From Methylacidimicrobium fagopyrum (GTDB lineage: Bacteria; Verrucomicrobiota; Verrucomicrobiia; Limisphaerales; UBA11358), in NCBI GenBank assembly GCA_026225255.1, contig JAMFSJ010000057.1, forward strand, positions 1-39,186: DNA of 39,186 nt. Reading direction: 5' to 3'. Below the pieces are notes generated by a model. That model did no database searches. It saw only the letters and a list, made by a program, of their open reading frames with translations, and had not been told where the DNA came from. The position numbers were made by a program, and so were the translations under genes. This document shows, one piece after another, positions 12,722-21,027 of the stretch (its first letter is position 1; every line of letters starts with the position of its first letter).

Positions 12722-12963
12722 AAAAATGCCCCGGGGGCTTGTCCTTGAGAGAAGTTATTTACGCCGCTTTTTTCAAGAGTCGAGAAAAAATTTAAAAACT
12801 TAACTGCGAAGGGACGCTGATCGGAGAATATGACGCGCCCGTTTTTCGCTTTTCCGCTGGCTCGCTTTCCGCTTTTCCCCCACTGCGCTTTTGCGATTGA
12901 TTCAAAAAATCTCAAAATAACTTTGCCAAAATCATTTTTGCCGCGTCTCATGTGCGCAAGGAA

Positions 12964-14451
12964 ATGAACTGGAAAAAGTCAATCATGACCGCCGTTTTGT
13001 GTTTGTCGGCGACGATTCTATTCGCGGCGAATAGCAATTCGCCCGCGCCAGTCACCGTTTTTCCACCGCCGCCACCGCGCGAATTTCGCGCCGCGTGGAT
13101 CGCCACCGTGGGCAATATTGATTGGCCGTCCAAACCGGGTTTGCCGGTGGCGCAGCAAAAATTGGAATTGATTTCGTTGCTCGACCGCGCAGCGCAGCTG
13201 CATTTCAACGCCGTTTTTTTTCAAGTCCGTCCGGTGAGCGACGCCCTTTACGCCTCGACCATTGAACCGTGGTCGGAATATCTCATGGGGCGCCAGGGCC
13301 AAGCGCCCCTGCCATTTTATGATCCACTGACGTTTGCGATTGCCGAGGCGCACAAGCGCGGATTGGAATTACACGCGTGGTTCAATCCGTTTCGGGCCGC
13401 GCATCCGGATGCCAAATCGCCGCCCGCGCCGAATCACATCACGCGCACCCATCCCGAACTCGTGCATCGTTACGGGTCGCAAACGATTCTCGATCCCGGC
13501 GAACCGGCGACGCAGGCGCGGGCGTTGGCGGTGATGCTCGACGTGGTGAAGCGCTACGACGTGGATGGCGTGGTGCTGGACGATTATTTTTATCCGTATC
13601 CCGACAAAGATCGCAATGGTCGCGACCTGGATTTTCCCGACAATGCCAGCTGGCAAAAATACGGCGCGAACAGTGGTTTGAGCCGCGACGATTGGCGGCG
13701 TGAGAATGTGAACCGGTTTGTGCAAAAATTGTCGTTGTCCATTAAGACCGCCAAGCCGTGGGTGCAATTTGGCATCAGCCCGTTTGGCATCTGGCGCGCG
13801 CAAAATCCACCGCAAATCCGCGGTCTGGACGCGTATCAGAAAATTTTCGCCGACTCACGCAAATGGCTGGCCAATGGCTGGGTGGATTATTTATCCCCGC
13901 AACTTTACTGGCCGATCGCGTCGCATGATCAAAGTTTTTCCGCGCTGCTGAATTGGTGGCGGGCGCAAAATCCGCAAGGCCGTCATCTGTGGCCGGCGCT
14001 GGCGGATTCGTCGGTTGGCGGAAAATTTTCCAACACGGAAATTTTCAACCAGGTTCAATTAGTGCGGGCGCAAGCGGATCCAGGCGTCGTGCATTATCAT
14101 TTGCGGAACGTGTTGGATAATCCCAAGCTCGCTAACGTCGTCCGCACACAATATGTGCGCCCCGCGCTCGTCCCCGCGTCGCCGTGGTTGGATGCCACGC
14201 CGCCCGCGCCACCGAAATTAACGGTGGGCACCTGGTGGAAATCGCAGCATGTGCAATGGCGCGATGGCCTCGGCAAACCCGCGCGCTGGTGGGTTTTGCA
14301 AACGCGCACGAATGGGATTTGGACCACGCAGATTCTACCCGCCGGCCAGACGGATATTTATTTAGATACTTTCGGTGCCGACGCTATCGCCATCCGCTCC
14401 GCGGACCGCCTGGGAAATTTGAGTGCGCCGACGGTGTGGACCAAGAAATGA
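12964..14451 (+). CDS. GHL10-family glycoside hydrolase-like protein (DUF187)
   Basis: An exported protein with a signal peptide (MNWKKSIMTAVLCLSATILFAA). The domain opens PREFRAAWIATVGNIDWPSKPG, the hallmark of GHL10/YngK-type proteins, and continues with FNAVFFQVRPVSDALY, LELHAWFNPFRA, DVDGVVLDDYFYPYP (likely active-site carboxylates) and WVQFGISPFGIWR, a TIM-barrel set. A C-terminal part after about residue 400 looks like a fibronectin-type beta domain. I use the ATG at 12964; an in-frame GTG at 12952 and an ATG at 12985 are alternatives. GHL10 proteins are predicted to act on cell-wall or related glycans. It is divergent from the alpha/beta hydrolase, and the shared 242-base gap probably holds both promoters. 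Confidence 0.88.
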   Translation: MNWKKSIMTAVLCLSATILFAANSNSPAPVTVFPPPPPREFRAAWIATVGNIDWPSKPGLPVAQQKLELISLLDRAAQLHFNAVFFQVRPVSDALYASTIEPWSEYLMGRQGQAPLPFYDPLTFAIAEAHKRGLELHAWFNPFRAAHPDAKSPPAPNHITRTHPELVHRYGSQTILDPGEPATQARALAVMLDVVKRYDVDGVVLDDYFYPYPDKDRNGRDLDFPDNASWQKYGANSGLSRDDWRRENVNRFVQKLSLSIKTAKPWVQFGISPFGIWRAQNPPQIRGLDAYQKIFADSRKWLANGWVDYLSPQLYWPIASHDQSFSALLNWWRAQNPQGRHLWPALADSSVGGKFSNTEIFNQVQLVRAQADPGVVHYHLRNVLDNPKLANVVRTQYVRPALVPASPWLDATPPAPPKLTVGTWWKSQHVQWRDGLGKPARWWVLQTRTNGIWTTQILPAGQTDIYLDTFGADAIAIRSADRLGNLSAPTVWTKK

Positions 14452-14535
14452 AGTAGGCAGAAGGCAGAGTGGGAAATTTTTGCGTGTGCCTTGGTTTCTT
14501 CCTGCTGCATTCATCCTGCTGCCATGGCTGATAGT

Positions 14536-14937
14536 GGTTTTGGAAGGGCTGTAAGCCGAATTTTGTCTGCGTTCTTGCGAACGGAGAGAATCATTTGTCT
14601 TAGCGACCGATACCCGAAACCTGTTTCGCTTTCACGAAACGCGGAGCGGGCCGCTCCTCGGTTTCCTATTTGGCCTTGCACCCGATGGGGTTTTCCGTGC
14701 CGCGTCGCTTGCGCTTCGCGCGGTGCGCTCTTACCGCACCTTTTCACCCTTACCAAAATTCCTTGCGGAACATTGGCGGTTTAATTTTCTGTGGCACTTT
14801 CCGTCGAGAAGTCTTCCAACTTCCCGCCCGCGTGTATCTCCGGTCAAAACCGAAGTTACGTGGCATCGCGCCCTGCTGGTGTTCGGACTTTCCTCCCCCA
14901 ACTTACGCCGGGAGCGATTCTCCGCCCTTCCAAAACC
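14536..14937 (-). ncRNA. rnpB: RNase P RNA, bacterial class A
   Basis: Catalytic RNA that trims tRNA 5' ends. On the minus strand it has the conserved 5' core GAGGAAAGTCCGAACACC (complement of 14878-14895), the GGTGAAAAGGTGCGGTAA segment near 14720-14760, and the 3' core ACAAAATTCGGCTTACAG (complement of about 14549-14566). The ends are set by a perfect 14-base P1 pairing, GGTTTTGGAAGGGC at the 5' end with GCCCTTCCAAAACC at the 3' end. About 402 bases is normal for the class. Short frames drawn across this region are not genes. Confidence 0.95.
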
Positions 14938-15101
14938 GTGAGCAGATTACACGAAGAAATGGATTTAACAAGCGAAGCAAAACAAAACCGCCAAGCGTCC
15001 AAGCTTCAACCTCCAGAGAAACGCCAAACATCAGGTTGCAAAAATTGGTTGTGTTAAAGTTGCGATTGGGAAGGTTGGAGCTGGGACGCCGGGAGCTTTC
15101 C

Positions 15102-16205
15102 TCAACCCATTTGCTCCACAATTTCCCGAATCACCGCTGCGCCGTCCGGATAATCCTTCAATGCTTCCTTGCGCACCAATAACCGATGCGCTAACACCGC
15201 CACCGCAAGGGTTTTAACGTGTTCGATCGAAACCGAATCTTTGCCCTGAATCGCCGCCAACGCCTGTGCCGCGTGAAATAATCCCAACGACCCGCGCGGG
15301 CTCGCGCCCAATCGCAACGCTGGATGCTCACGCGTCGCCCGCGTGAGCGCGACAATGAAATCGCGCACCTCCGCACCGACGGAAACATCGCGCACCCCGC
15401 GCTGGCATTTCAAAATTTCATCTGCCGTCGTTACCGATTTGATCGTCTCAATGGGATGCTGTTGTTGTGCGCGGATGCACATTTCTTTTTCGTCCTCGGC
15501 ACTCGGATAACCCAAGCTCAAGCGCACCAAAAAGCGATCCATCTGCGCTTCGGGCAAACGAAACGTGCCTTCCTGCTCGATCGGATTTTGCGTCGCCATC
15601 ACCATGAACGGACGCTCGAGCCGATACGACGTGCGATCCATCGTCACCGAGCCTTCGCCCATCGCCTCGAGCAACGCCGCCTGCGTGCGCGGGCTGGCGC
15701 GATTGATTTCATCCACCAAAACCATCTGCGAAAACAGCGGGCCAAAACGAAAATCTTTTCGACCGGTCGTCGGATCGAGAATGAAATCGCCGATGACATT
15801 TTCCGGCTGCAAATCCGGCGTGCATTGGATGCGCTTGAACGAGCAGCCGACGCTTTGCGCGATCGCCCGCGACAACATCGTCTTCGCCACGCCCGGCACA
15901 TCTTCGAGTAAAAGATGACCTTCGGCGAAAAGGGCCATCACCGCGAGCGTCACTTGATCCGGTTTGCCGACGATGACGCGCTGCACGTTCGCGATGATTT
16001 CTTGGGCGATATGGGCGAGCTGATCGGCGGCATAAATCAAATCTGGCGGCGCGGTGACCGTCAGTTTGATTTTTTCGTTTGGCTCGCGAACCGGGCGCGG
16101 TTGTAAAATGTTTTTCTCGCAACGCGGACAATGAAAATTTTCGCCGACGAGCGAGTCCGGAATTTCAAACGAATAGCCGCAATGTTGACAGACGCGTTTT
16201 GGCAT
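15102..16205 (-). CDS. MoxR-family AAA+ ATPase with N-terminal zinc ribbon
   Basis: The N-terminus has two CXXC pairs (CQHC at 6-9, CPRC at 26-29) that form a zinc ribbon. The AAA+ core follows: Walker A-like VPGVAKT (about 103-109), Walker B LVDEINRASP (D165, E166), sensor segment VMATQNPIEQEGTF, and an arginine-finger region LPEAQMDRFLVRLSLGYP. MoxR proteins are chaperone-like ATPases that usually work with a DUF58/vWA protein encoded alongside. None is present here; the neighbours are RNase P RNA and an ABC ATPase. The zinc ribbon is an unusual addition and may recruit a partner. It is likely cytoplasmic. The start ATG at 16205 is right before the ribbon. Confidence 0.93.
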   Translation of the reverse strand: MPKRVCQHCGYSFEIPDSLVGENFHCPRCEKNILQPRPVREPNEKIKLTVTAPPDLIYAADQLAHIAQEIIANVQRVIVGKPDQVTLAVMALFAEGHLLLEDVPGVAKTMLSRAIAQSVGCSFKRIQCTPDLQPENVIGDFILDPTTGRKDFRFGPLFSQMVLVDEINRASPRTQAALLEAMGEGSVTMDRTSYRLERPFMVMATQNPIEQEGTFRLPEAQMDRFLVRLSLGYPSAEDEKEMCIRAQQQHPIETIKSVTTADEILKCQRGVRDVSVGAEVRDFIVALTRATREHPALRLGASPRGSLGLFHAAQALAAIQGKDSVSIEHVKTLAVAVLAHRLLVRKEALKDYPDGAAVIREIVEQMG

Positions 16206-16431
16206 AAATTTAAGTTATGTTTTCAAAATGGTAGCACCTGCGTCCCGCCTGTAAAATTCGGCATCTCGCCAGATTTTTTTGGTGGCTGACATGATTTTTT
16301 GACTCGCGTAAACCAAAAGCAATCAGGCCGTAAACGGTTTTGGGCGGGACGCCCAAACAACTGGCCGGAGGCCTGTGCCGCCCAAAGCATTTTGAAAACA
16401 AGCCGATTGTTTCCATCGCTGCCATCCGTTT

Positions 16432-17241
16432 TTAAACCACCACGTTCCGCTTCGACCGCACACTCATCGCATAACGTCCGGCTTGCAATTGCAATTTCAC
16501 TTTGACGCAAAAAGTTTGCGCGAGGATTTTCGGGGTCAGCGTGACAGATTTTTTCCCAGCGGCAAGCACCTTGCCGCTTTTCAAAACCAGGACGTCGGAA
16601 AACACCGGCATGATTTCTTCCACATGATGCGTGACCAAAATCAACGTCGGCGCATTTTTGTCGTGCCCGAGCCGTTGGATGAATTGCAAGAAATGTTCGC
16701 GCGCCGCGGGATCGAGTCCGGCGCACGGCTCATCTAAAATCAGCACACGCGGTTTGGCCATCCACGCGCGACCGATCAAGACGCGTTGACGTTCGCCTTG
16801 CGACAAGACGCTCCAGGGACGATCTGCCAGATATTCGCATTCGACCTGCTGCAACAATCGTCTGGCCTCCGCTTTTTCGGCGCGCGTGATTTGCCCCCAA
16901 AAATCGATCATCGCGTATTTGCCGCTGGCGACGGATTCCAGCGCTGGCTCCTCATCCGCCATCATCTGTCGCACGGACGAACTGACGATGCCGATTTTCT
17001 TCCGTAATTCACGCCAATCGAATTCGCCGTAAGTTTCGCCGAGCAACGAAATTTCCCCGGCCGTCGGCATCAGATAACCGGTCAACGCGCTCAATAACGA
17101 CGTTTTGCCGGAACCGTTCGCGCCGAGAATCACCCAATGTTGACCGCGTTCTACGCGCCACGAAATGCGATCCAAAATCACCGTGCCGCCGCGTTCAATG
17201 TGCAGCTCCTCGACGGATAAAATAGGTTGGGCAGTTTTCAA
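16432..17241 (-). CDS. ABC transporter ATP-binding protein, no adjacent permease
   Basis: Single ABC ATPase domain: Walker A LGANGSGKTS, Q-loop region GIVSSSVRQMM, signature LSQGERQRV, Walker B RVLILDEPCAGLDP, and switch histidine LVTHHVEE. It resembles the YlmA/ModF-like stand-alone group. No permease or binding protein lies nearby, so the partner must be elsewhere or the protein is not a transporter part. The frame begins with TTG at 17241 (LKTAQPILSVEELHI), and no ATG is found between it and the first beta strand; I therefore accept TTG. The 226-base gap after its stop contains an 8-base-stem hairpin at 16339-16357 without a T-run. Confidence 0.9.
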   Translation of the reverse strand: MKTAQPILSVEELHIERGGTVILDRISWRVERGQHWVILGANGSGKTSLLSALTGYLMPTAGEISLLGETYGEFDWRELRKKIGIVSSSVRQMMADEEPALESVASGKYAMIDFWGQITRAEKAEARRLLQQVECEYLADRPWSVLSQGERQRVLIGRAWMAKPRVLILDEPCAGLDPAAREHFLQFIQRLGHDKNAPTLILVTHHVEEIMPVFSDVLVLKSGKVLAAGKKSVTLTPKILAQTFCVKVKLQLQAGRYAMSVRSKRNVVV

Positions 17242-17405
17242 AATGAGTTTTTATTGAACCACGAAATACCCGAAACACCCAAAAGAAATTTGCGCAAAAT
17301 GCGCGGCGATTTTTTTAATGCCTTCTGATTAACCGTCCCGGTTAGAGCTGGGTGTTGGGTGCTTCTCTGGTGCTTGAAGGTTGGCCGCTGGGCAATTTTT
17401 TTATT

Positions 17406-17909
17406 TCAGAGTTCTTTGATTTCCGGCCACAACGGTTGCAGATCTTTATCTGCGAGCGCCATCTTCTTGATCTCACTTTTTTTGCCCGCGGTCACGGCCT
17501 GTCGCAGCCAATGGCGCGCGATGTCGAGCTGTTCCATCTGGCACGCATAACATGAAAGGTTGTAGGCGATGACCGGTTCCGCCGGAAATTTTTTGGCCGC
17601 CGGCAGCAACGCCTCCCACGCCTGTGGCAAGCCGCCTTCCGCCACGCGGCGCAACGCATAAGCGCGATGCAGCCAGCCCGAGGCATTGTCCGGCGCGAGC
17701 GTCAATTCGACTTGGGCGATCTGCAATGCGTCGCTCCATTGCCGTTCGTGCGCGGAAATTGTCCAGCGCATTTCGAGCACGGCGGGATGCTGCAGATTTT
17801 CGGTGGAAATATTTTCTAATTCCGCGAGTGCATCGGCGGCGCAATTCAACCCGAGCCAGCCAGCGGCGGCGGAGAGGTAATGCGAGTCAGGTGGTTCAAG
17901 TAATAGCAC
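17406..17909 (-). CDS. TPR-repeat protein
   Basis: A 167-residue all-helical protein without signal or membrane segment. Repeats of the TPR type are visible: AAAGWLGLNCAADALAELENI, WTISAHERQWSDALQIAQVEL, GWLHRAYALRRV and IAYNLSCYACQMEQLDIARHWLRQA. Such repeats bind protein partners; the partner is unknown. The start is GTG at 17909; no better start precedes the first repeat. Confidence 0.8.
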   Translation of the reverse strand: MLLLEPPDSHYLSAAAGWLGLNCAADALAELENISTENLQHPAVLEMRWTISAHERQWSDALQIAQVELTLAPDNASGWLHRAYALRRVAEGGLPQAWEALLPAAKKFPAEPVIAYNLSCYACQMEQLDIARHWLRQAVTAGKKSEIKKMALADKDLQPLWPEIKEL

Positions 17910-17987
17910 GTCGAGATTTTAACGTCCTGCCAAAAGATTGAAACTATTTTAGTTAGGCGGTTAGTGCTGGAGGTTTTTGCTAAATAG

Positions 17988-19280
17988 TCAGGTCGCATCC
18001 ATGTCGGTTTCATCCGCCGGCTGATGGGTGATGATTCGCGCGCTGCGTTTATAGGAAAAATAAGAATACGCCCATTGAAACAACACCGACGTGCGGTTGC
18101 GGAAGCCGACGAGAAAAATCAGATGGATGAATAACCACGCCAGCCACGCGAGTAAGCCGGAGAACTCGAAGCGTCCCACTTGCGCCACCGCGGCGGAACG
18201 GCCGATGGTTGCCATCGTGCCTTTATCCCAGTATTTGAACACCGGACGCGCGATCGGTTTGGCTTTAAAACGGATTTCGTTTTCGATGATTTTGCCGACG
18301 TGTTTGCCCATCTGCATCGCGGCGGGCGAAACGCCGGGCACCGGTTTGCCGTCTTTTTCCAACACGAGCGCGAGATCGCCAATGGCGAAAATCTCGGGAT
18401 GACCGGGCACGCTCAAATCAGGATTTACTTTAACCCGACCCGCGCGATCCAATTCCACGCCCAGTTTTTTGGAAAGCGGCGTGGCGGAAACACCTGCCGC
18501 CCAAAGAATATTTCCCGCGTGGATGATTTCGCCACCCGCGAGCTCGACCTCGCCATCCCGGATATTTTTTACGGAGGTTGCCGTGCGCACCTGCACCCCG
18601 AGGGCTTCAAGCTGGCGTTGCGCACTCGCCGAAAGATCCGGCGGGAGATGCGACAAGATGCGCGGCCCGCCTTCGATCAAAACAATGCGCGCCTGCGTGG
18701 GATCAATGCGTCGAAAATCATGACTCAACACCGAGCGCGTCAGTTCGGCAAAAGAACCCGCCAGTTCCACCCCCGTCGGGCCGCCGCCCACGACCACGAT
18801 CGTCATGAGTTTATCGTGTTCGGAAGTGTCGGCTTCGTTTTCGGCTTTTTCAAAAGCAAATAGGACGTGGCTGCGGATGCGCAAGGCGTCGGTAAGCGAT
18901 TTGAGGCCGGGCGCAAAGCGTTCCCATTCGGGGTGGCCGAAATAGCTGGTCTGCCCGCCGGTTGCGAGCACGAGAAAATCAAAATCAAGGGAACTCTTAT
19001 CGAGTAAAACTTTTTTCTGGGCCAGATCAAAACCGGTGACGTTATCCAACAACACCGTGATGTCTTCGCGTTCCGAGAGAATCGAGCGGATCGGTTGCGC
19101 GATGTCCGGCGCCGACAGGCCGCAAGTCGCGACTTGATACAGCAACGGTTGAAACAGATGGTGATTCGTGCGGTCCACGAGCGTGATGCGCGCGTCATCC
19201 ATTTGAAAATTTTTACAGAACGTCAGCCCGCCAAAACCGGCGCCGACCACAACGACATGAAATTTTTTATCCCCTTCCAT
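17988..19280 (-). CDS. ndh: Type II NADH dehydrogenase (NDH-2)
   Basis: Membrane-associated flavoprotein that passes electrons from NADH to quinone without pumping protons. The start at 19280 gives MEGDKKFHVVVVGAGFGG, the FAD-binding GXGXXG motif. The second Rossmann motif VVVGGGPTGVELAG binds NADH. ILWAAGV and FAIGDLALV are the usual later motifs. The C-terminal hydrophobic stretch LLAWLAWLFIHLIFLVGF followed by NRTSVLFQWAYSYFSYKRSARII fits membrane attachment in this family. The 430-residue length is normal. The frame extends upstream to 19388 only through a simple GA/TC repeat and has no homology there. It is divergent from mqnC, which helps to make the menaquinone that NDH-2 would reduce. 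Confidence 0.94.
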   Translation of the reverse strand: MEGDKKFHVVVVGAGFGGLTFCKNFQMDDARITLVDRTNHHLFQPLLYQVATCGLSAPDIAQPIRSILSEREDITVLLDNVTGFDLAQKKVLLDKSSLDFDFLVLATGGQTSYFGHPEWERFAPGLKSLTDALRIRSHVLFAFEKAENEADTSEHDKLMTIVVVGGGPTGVELAGSFAELTRSVLSHDFRRIDPTQARIVLIEGGPRILSHLPPDLSASAQRQLEALGVQVRTATSVKNIRDGEVELAGGEIIHAGNILWAAGVSATPLSKKLGVELDRAGRVKVNPDLSVPGHPEIFAIGDLALVLEKDGKPVPGVSPAAMQMGKHVGKIIENEIRFKAKPIARPVFKYWDKGTMATIGRSAAVAQVGRFEFSGLLAWLAWLFIHLIFLVGFRNRTSVLFQWAYSYFSYKRSARIITHQPADETDMDAT

Positions 19281-19356
19281 GGGGATACTTTGGCTCAACC
19301 GGCACAAAATGCAACGCAGCTTGTGAATCCTCATCGTTTTCCAGCTCGTTTTCCTC

Positions 19357-19436
19357 CTCATCCTCCTCATCGTCATCGTCATCGTCATCCTCGAGTTTTT
19401 AAAACGTTTGAGGATGACGATGACGAGGAGGATGAG
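19357..19436. repeat. GA/TC-rich imperfect palindrome
   Basis: The left arm (19357-19392) is CTCATCCTCC followed by CATCGT repeats. The right arm (19410-19436) is GAGGATGACGATGACGAGG with the complementary pattern. The arms pair over 27 bases, apart from two to three extra repeat units on the left. The loop contains TCGAGTTTTTAAAACG. The element lies between the divergent starts of ndh and mqnC. Confidence 0.75.
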
Positions 19437-19533
19437 CAGGATTTGTTAACGGTGTCTTGGGGTCTTGGCGTTGAATTTTCTATCATCGCCTCATGTAACG
19501 CGACTTGTTTCAAGTCCATTCATCCGCTAAACT

Positions 19534-20631
19534 GTGGCTGTGATTTACGACGCGTCATTGGACGAGTTGCTCCAAAAAGTTTGGGACGGAAAACGCATCA
19601 ACGCTGCTGAAGCGCTGCGGCTGTATCATTTGCCGCTCGAAGAACTCGGCGCGCTCGCGGATCGCCGTCGTCAGCTCGCGAAGGCGAAGGATTTCAACGG
19701 TCGCGGCAACGAAATCGTTACCTACATCGTTGATCGCAACGTCAATTACACCAACGTTTGCAATGTGTATTGCAAATTCTGCGCGTTTTACCGCACGGAA
19801 AAAGATGACGATTCCTACGTCATTTCGCTGCCCGAACTTGATCAGAAAATCGAAGAAACCATCGCGCTCGGCGGCACGCAAATGTTGATGCAGGGCGGAC
19901 ATCATCCGAAGCTCACGAAGCAGTGGTATTTGGATCTGTTGTCGCACGTCAAAAATAAATTTCCCACGTTCAACATCCACGGCTTTAGCCCGAGCGAATT
20001 TATCCATTTCCGCGACGTGTTCAACGAACCGTTGGAAACGATCATTGGTGATTTCAAGGCGGCGGGTTTGGGCTCGATTCCCGGCGGCGGCGGCGAAATT
20101 CTCGTGGACCGCGTGCGTCAACGCATCGCGCCGCTGAAGGCGATGAGTAACGATTGGCTCGAAGTCATGGACGTGGCGCATCGCTTCGGCCTCGCGTCGA
20201 GCGCGACAATGATGTTCGGCCACGTCGAAACCGTGGAAGAACGCATCGAACATCTCGAACGTCTCCGCGCGCAGCAGGACAAATCCAAAGGTTTTACCGC
20301 GTTCATTGCGTGGACGTTTCAAGCAGAACATACGAAGCTACGCGCACCGACGGTGGGCGCGCACGAATATTTGCGGATGCAGGCGCTCGCGCGAATTTAT
20401 CTGGATAACTTTCTGAACATCCAAAGTTCGTGGGTCACGCAAGGTCTGGAGATCGGCCAAGTCGCGCTCAAATACGGCGCGAACGATCTTGGCAGCATCA
20501 TGATCGAAGAAAACGTGGTGTCGCAGGCCGGCACGACCTTCCGCATGACCGTCGCTGACATGCAACGCCTGATCAAAGATCTCGGCTACGAACCGCATCA
20601 GCGGGATAATTGGTATCAGTTGTTGAATTAA
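19534..20631 (+). CDS. mqnC: Cyclic dehypoxanthinyl futalosine synthase (MqnC), radical SAM
   Basis: Radical SAM enzyme of the futalosine route to menaquinone; it forms the spiro ring of cyclic dehypoxanthinyl futalosine. The cluster motif is CNVYCKFC (C76, C80, C83). GGTQMLMQGGHHP, NIHGFSPSEFIHF and GLGSIPGGGGEILVDRVR are characteristic of MqnC and set it apart from MqnE and CofH, although the families are close. The 365-residue length is typical. The start is GTG at 19534, with a second GTG two codons on. No other mqn gene is in the window. It is divergent from ndh. Confidence 0.93.
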   Translation: MAVIYDASLDELLQKVWDGKRINAAEALRLYHLPLEELGALADRRRQLAKAKDFNGRGNEIVTYIVDRNVNYTNVCNVYCKFCAFYRTEKDDDSYVISLPELDQKIEETIALGGTQMLMQGGHHPKLTKQWYLDLLSHVKNKFPTFNIHGFSPSEFIHFRDVFNEPLETIIGDFKAAGLGSIPGGGGEILVDRVRQRIAPLKAMSNDWLEVMDVAHRFGLASSATMMFGHVETVEERIEHLERLRAQQDKSKGFTAFIAWTFQAEHTKLRAPTVGAHEYLRMQALARIYLDNFLNIQSSWVTQGLEIGQVALKYGANDLGSIMIEENVVSQAGTTFRMTVADMQRLIKDLGYEPHQRDNWYQLLN

Positions 20632-20692
20632 AAATTAGGAGCGCGGATAGCCTGGTCCGTGCTCCGTTCGCGGAAGCTCACATCCGTTCATC

Positions 20693-21025
20693 ATGCAACG
20701 CATTCTGATCATCATCGCCAATTGCGTGTTGCTGGCTTTTCTCCTCATCGGTTTGCCCGCCGCGACGCGGGAGCAATGGGGTAACTTGCAATTTTCTTCC
20801 GCGCCCACCGGACGATTACTAATGTTCTGGGGCTTGGGCATCGCGGCGGCGGTCAATATTTTCGTCGCGCTTTTTCTGATCAAAGTCCGCAAATCGAAAA
20901 TTCTCTGCTGGGAATGGGCGGCGGTTTTCGGCGGGTTGCTGCTGGTGTTTTACGCTTTTACCCTCGGAAAATTAAATTTTCACTGGCTGCGTCACGCGCT
21001 GGAATGGTTGCAGAAACATTTTTGA
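20693..21025 (+). CDS. Small membrane protein, three predicted membrane segments
   Basis: A 110-residue protein with hydrophobic segments at about residues 4-24, 42-63 and 75-92. The positive KVRKSK after the second segment suggests that this loop is cytoplasmic. I do not recognise a family. It follows mqnC by 61 bases on the same strand, so it may be co-transcribed, and it converges with the transglutaminase gene that ends 2 bases away. The ATG at 20693 directly precedes the first membrane segment. Confidence 0.65.
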   Translation: MQRILIIIANCVLLAFLLIGLPAATREQWGNLQFSSAPTGRLLMFWGLGIAAAVNIFVALFLIKVRKSKILCWEWAAVFGGLLLVFYAFTLGKLNFHWLRHALEWLQKHF

Positions 21026-21027
21026 AA

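Noticed and set aside
14491..15057. Several frames of 70-170 codons on the plus and minus strands across 14.5-15.1 kb
   Set aside because: They run across the RNase P RNA gene, whose conserved core and P1 pairing are clear; their products show no domain.
16339..16357. TTTGGGCG/CGCCCAAA hairpin after the ABC ATPase gene as a terminator
   Set aside because: No T-run follows on either strand, and only one copy was seen; left uncalled.
18180..18863. 227-codon plus-strand frame inside ndh
   Set aside because: Opposite-strand shadow of a well-supported NDH-2; the product is basic and phenylalanine-rich without any motif.
19281..19388. N-terminal extension of NDH-2 starting MTMTMTM
   Set aside because: It is a translation of the GA/TC simple repeat and lacks homology; the FAD motif needs the start at 19280.
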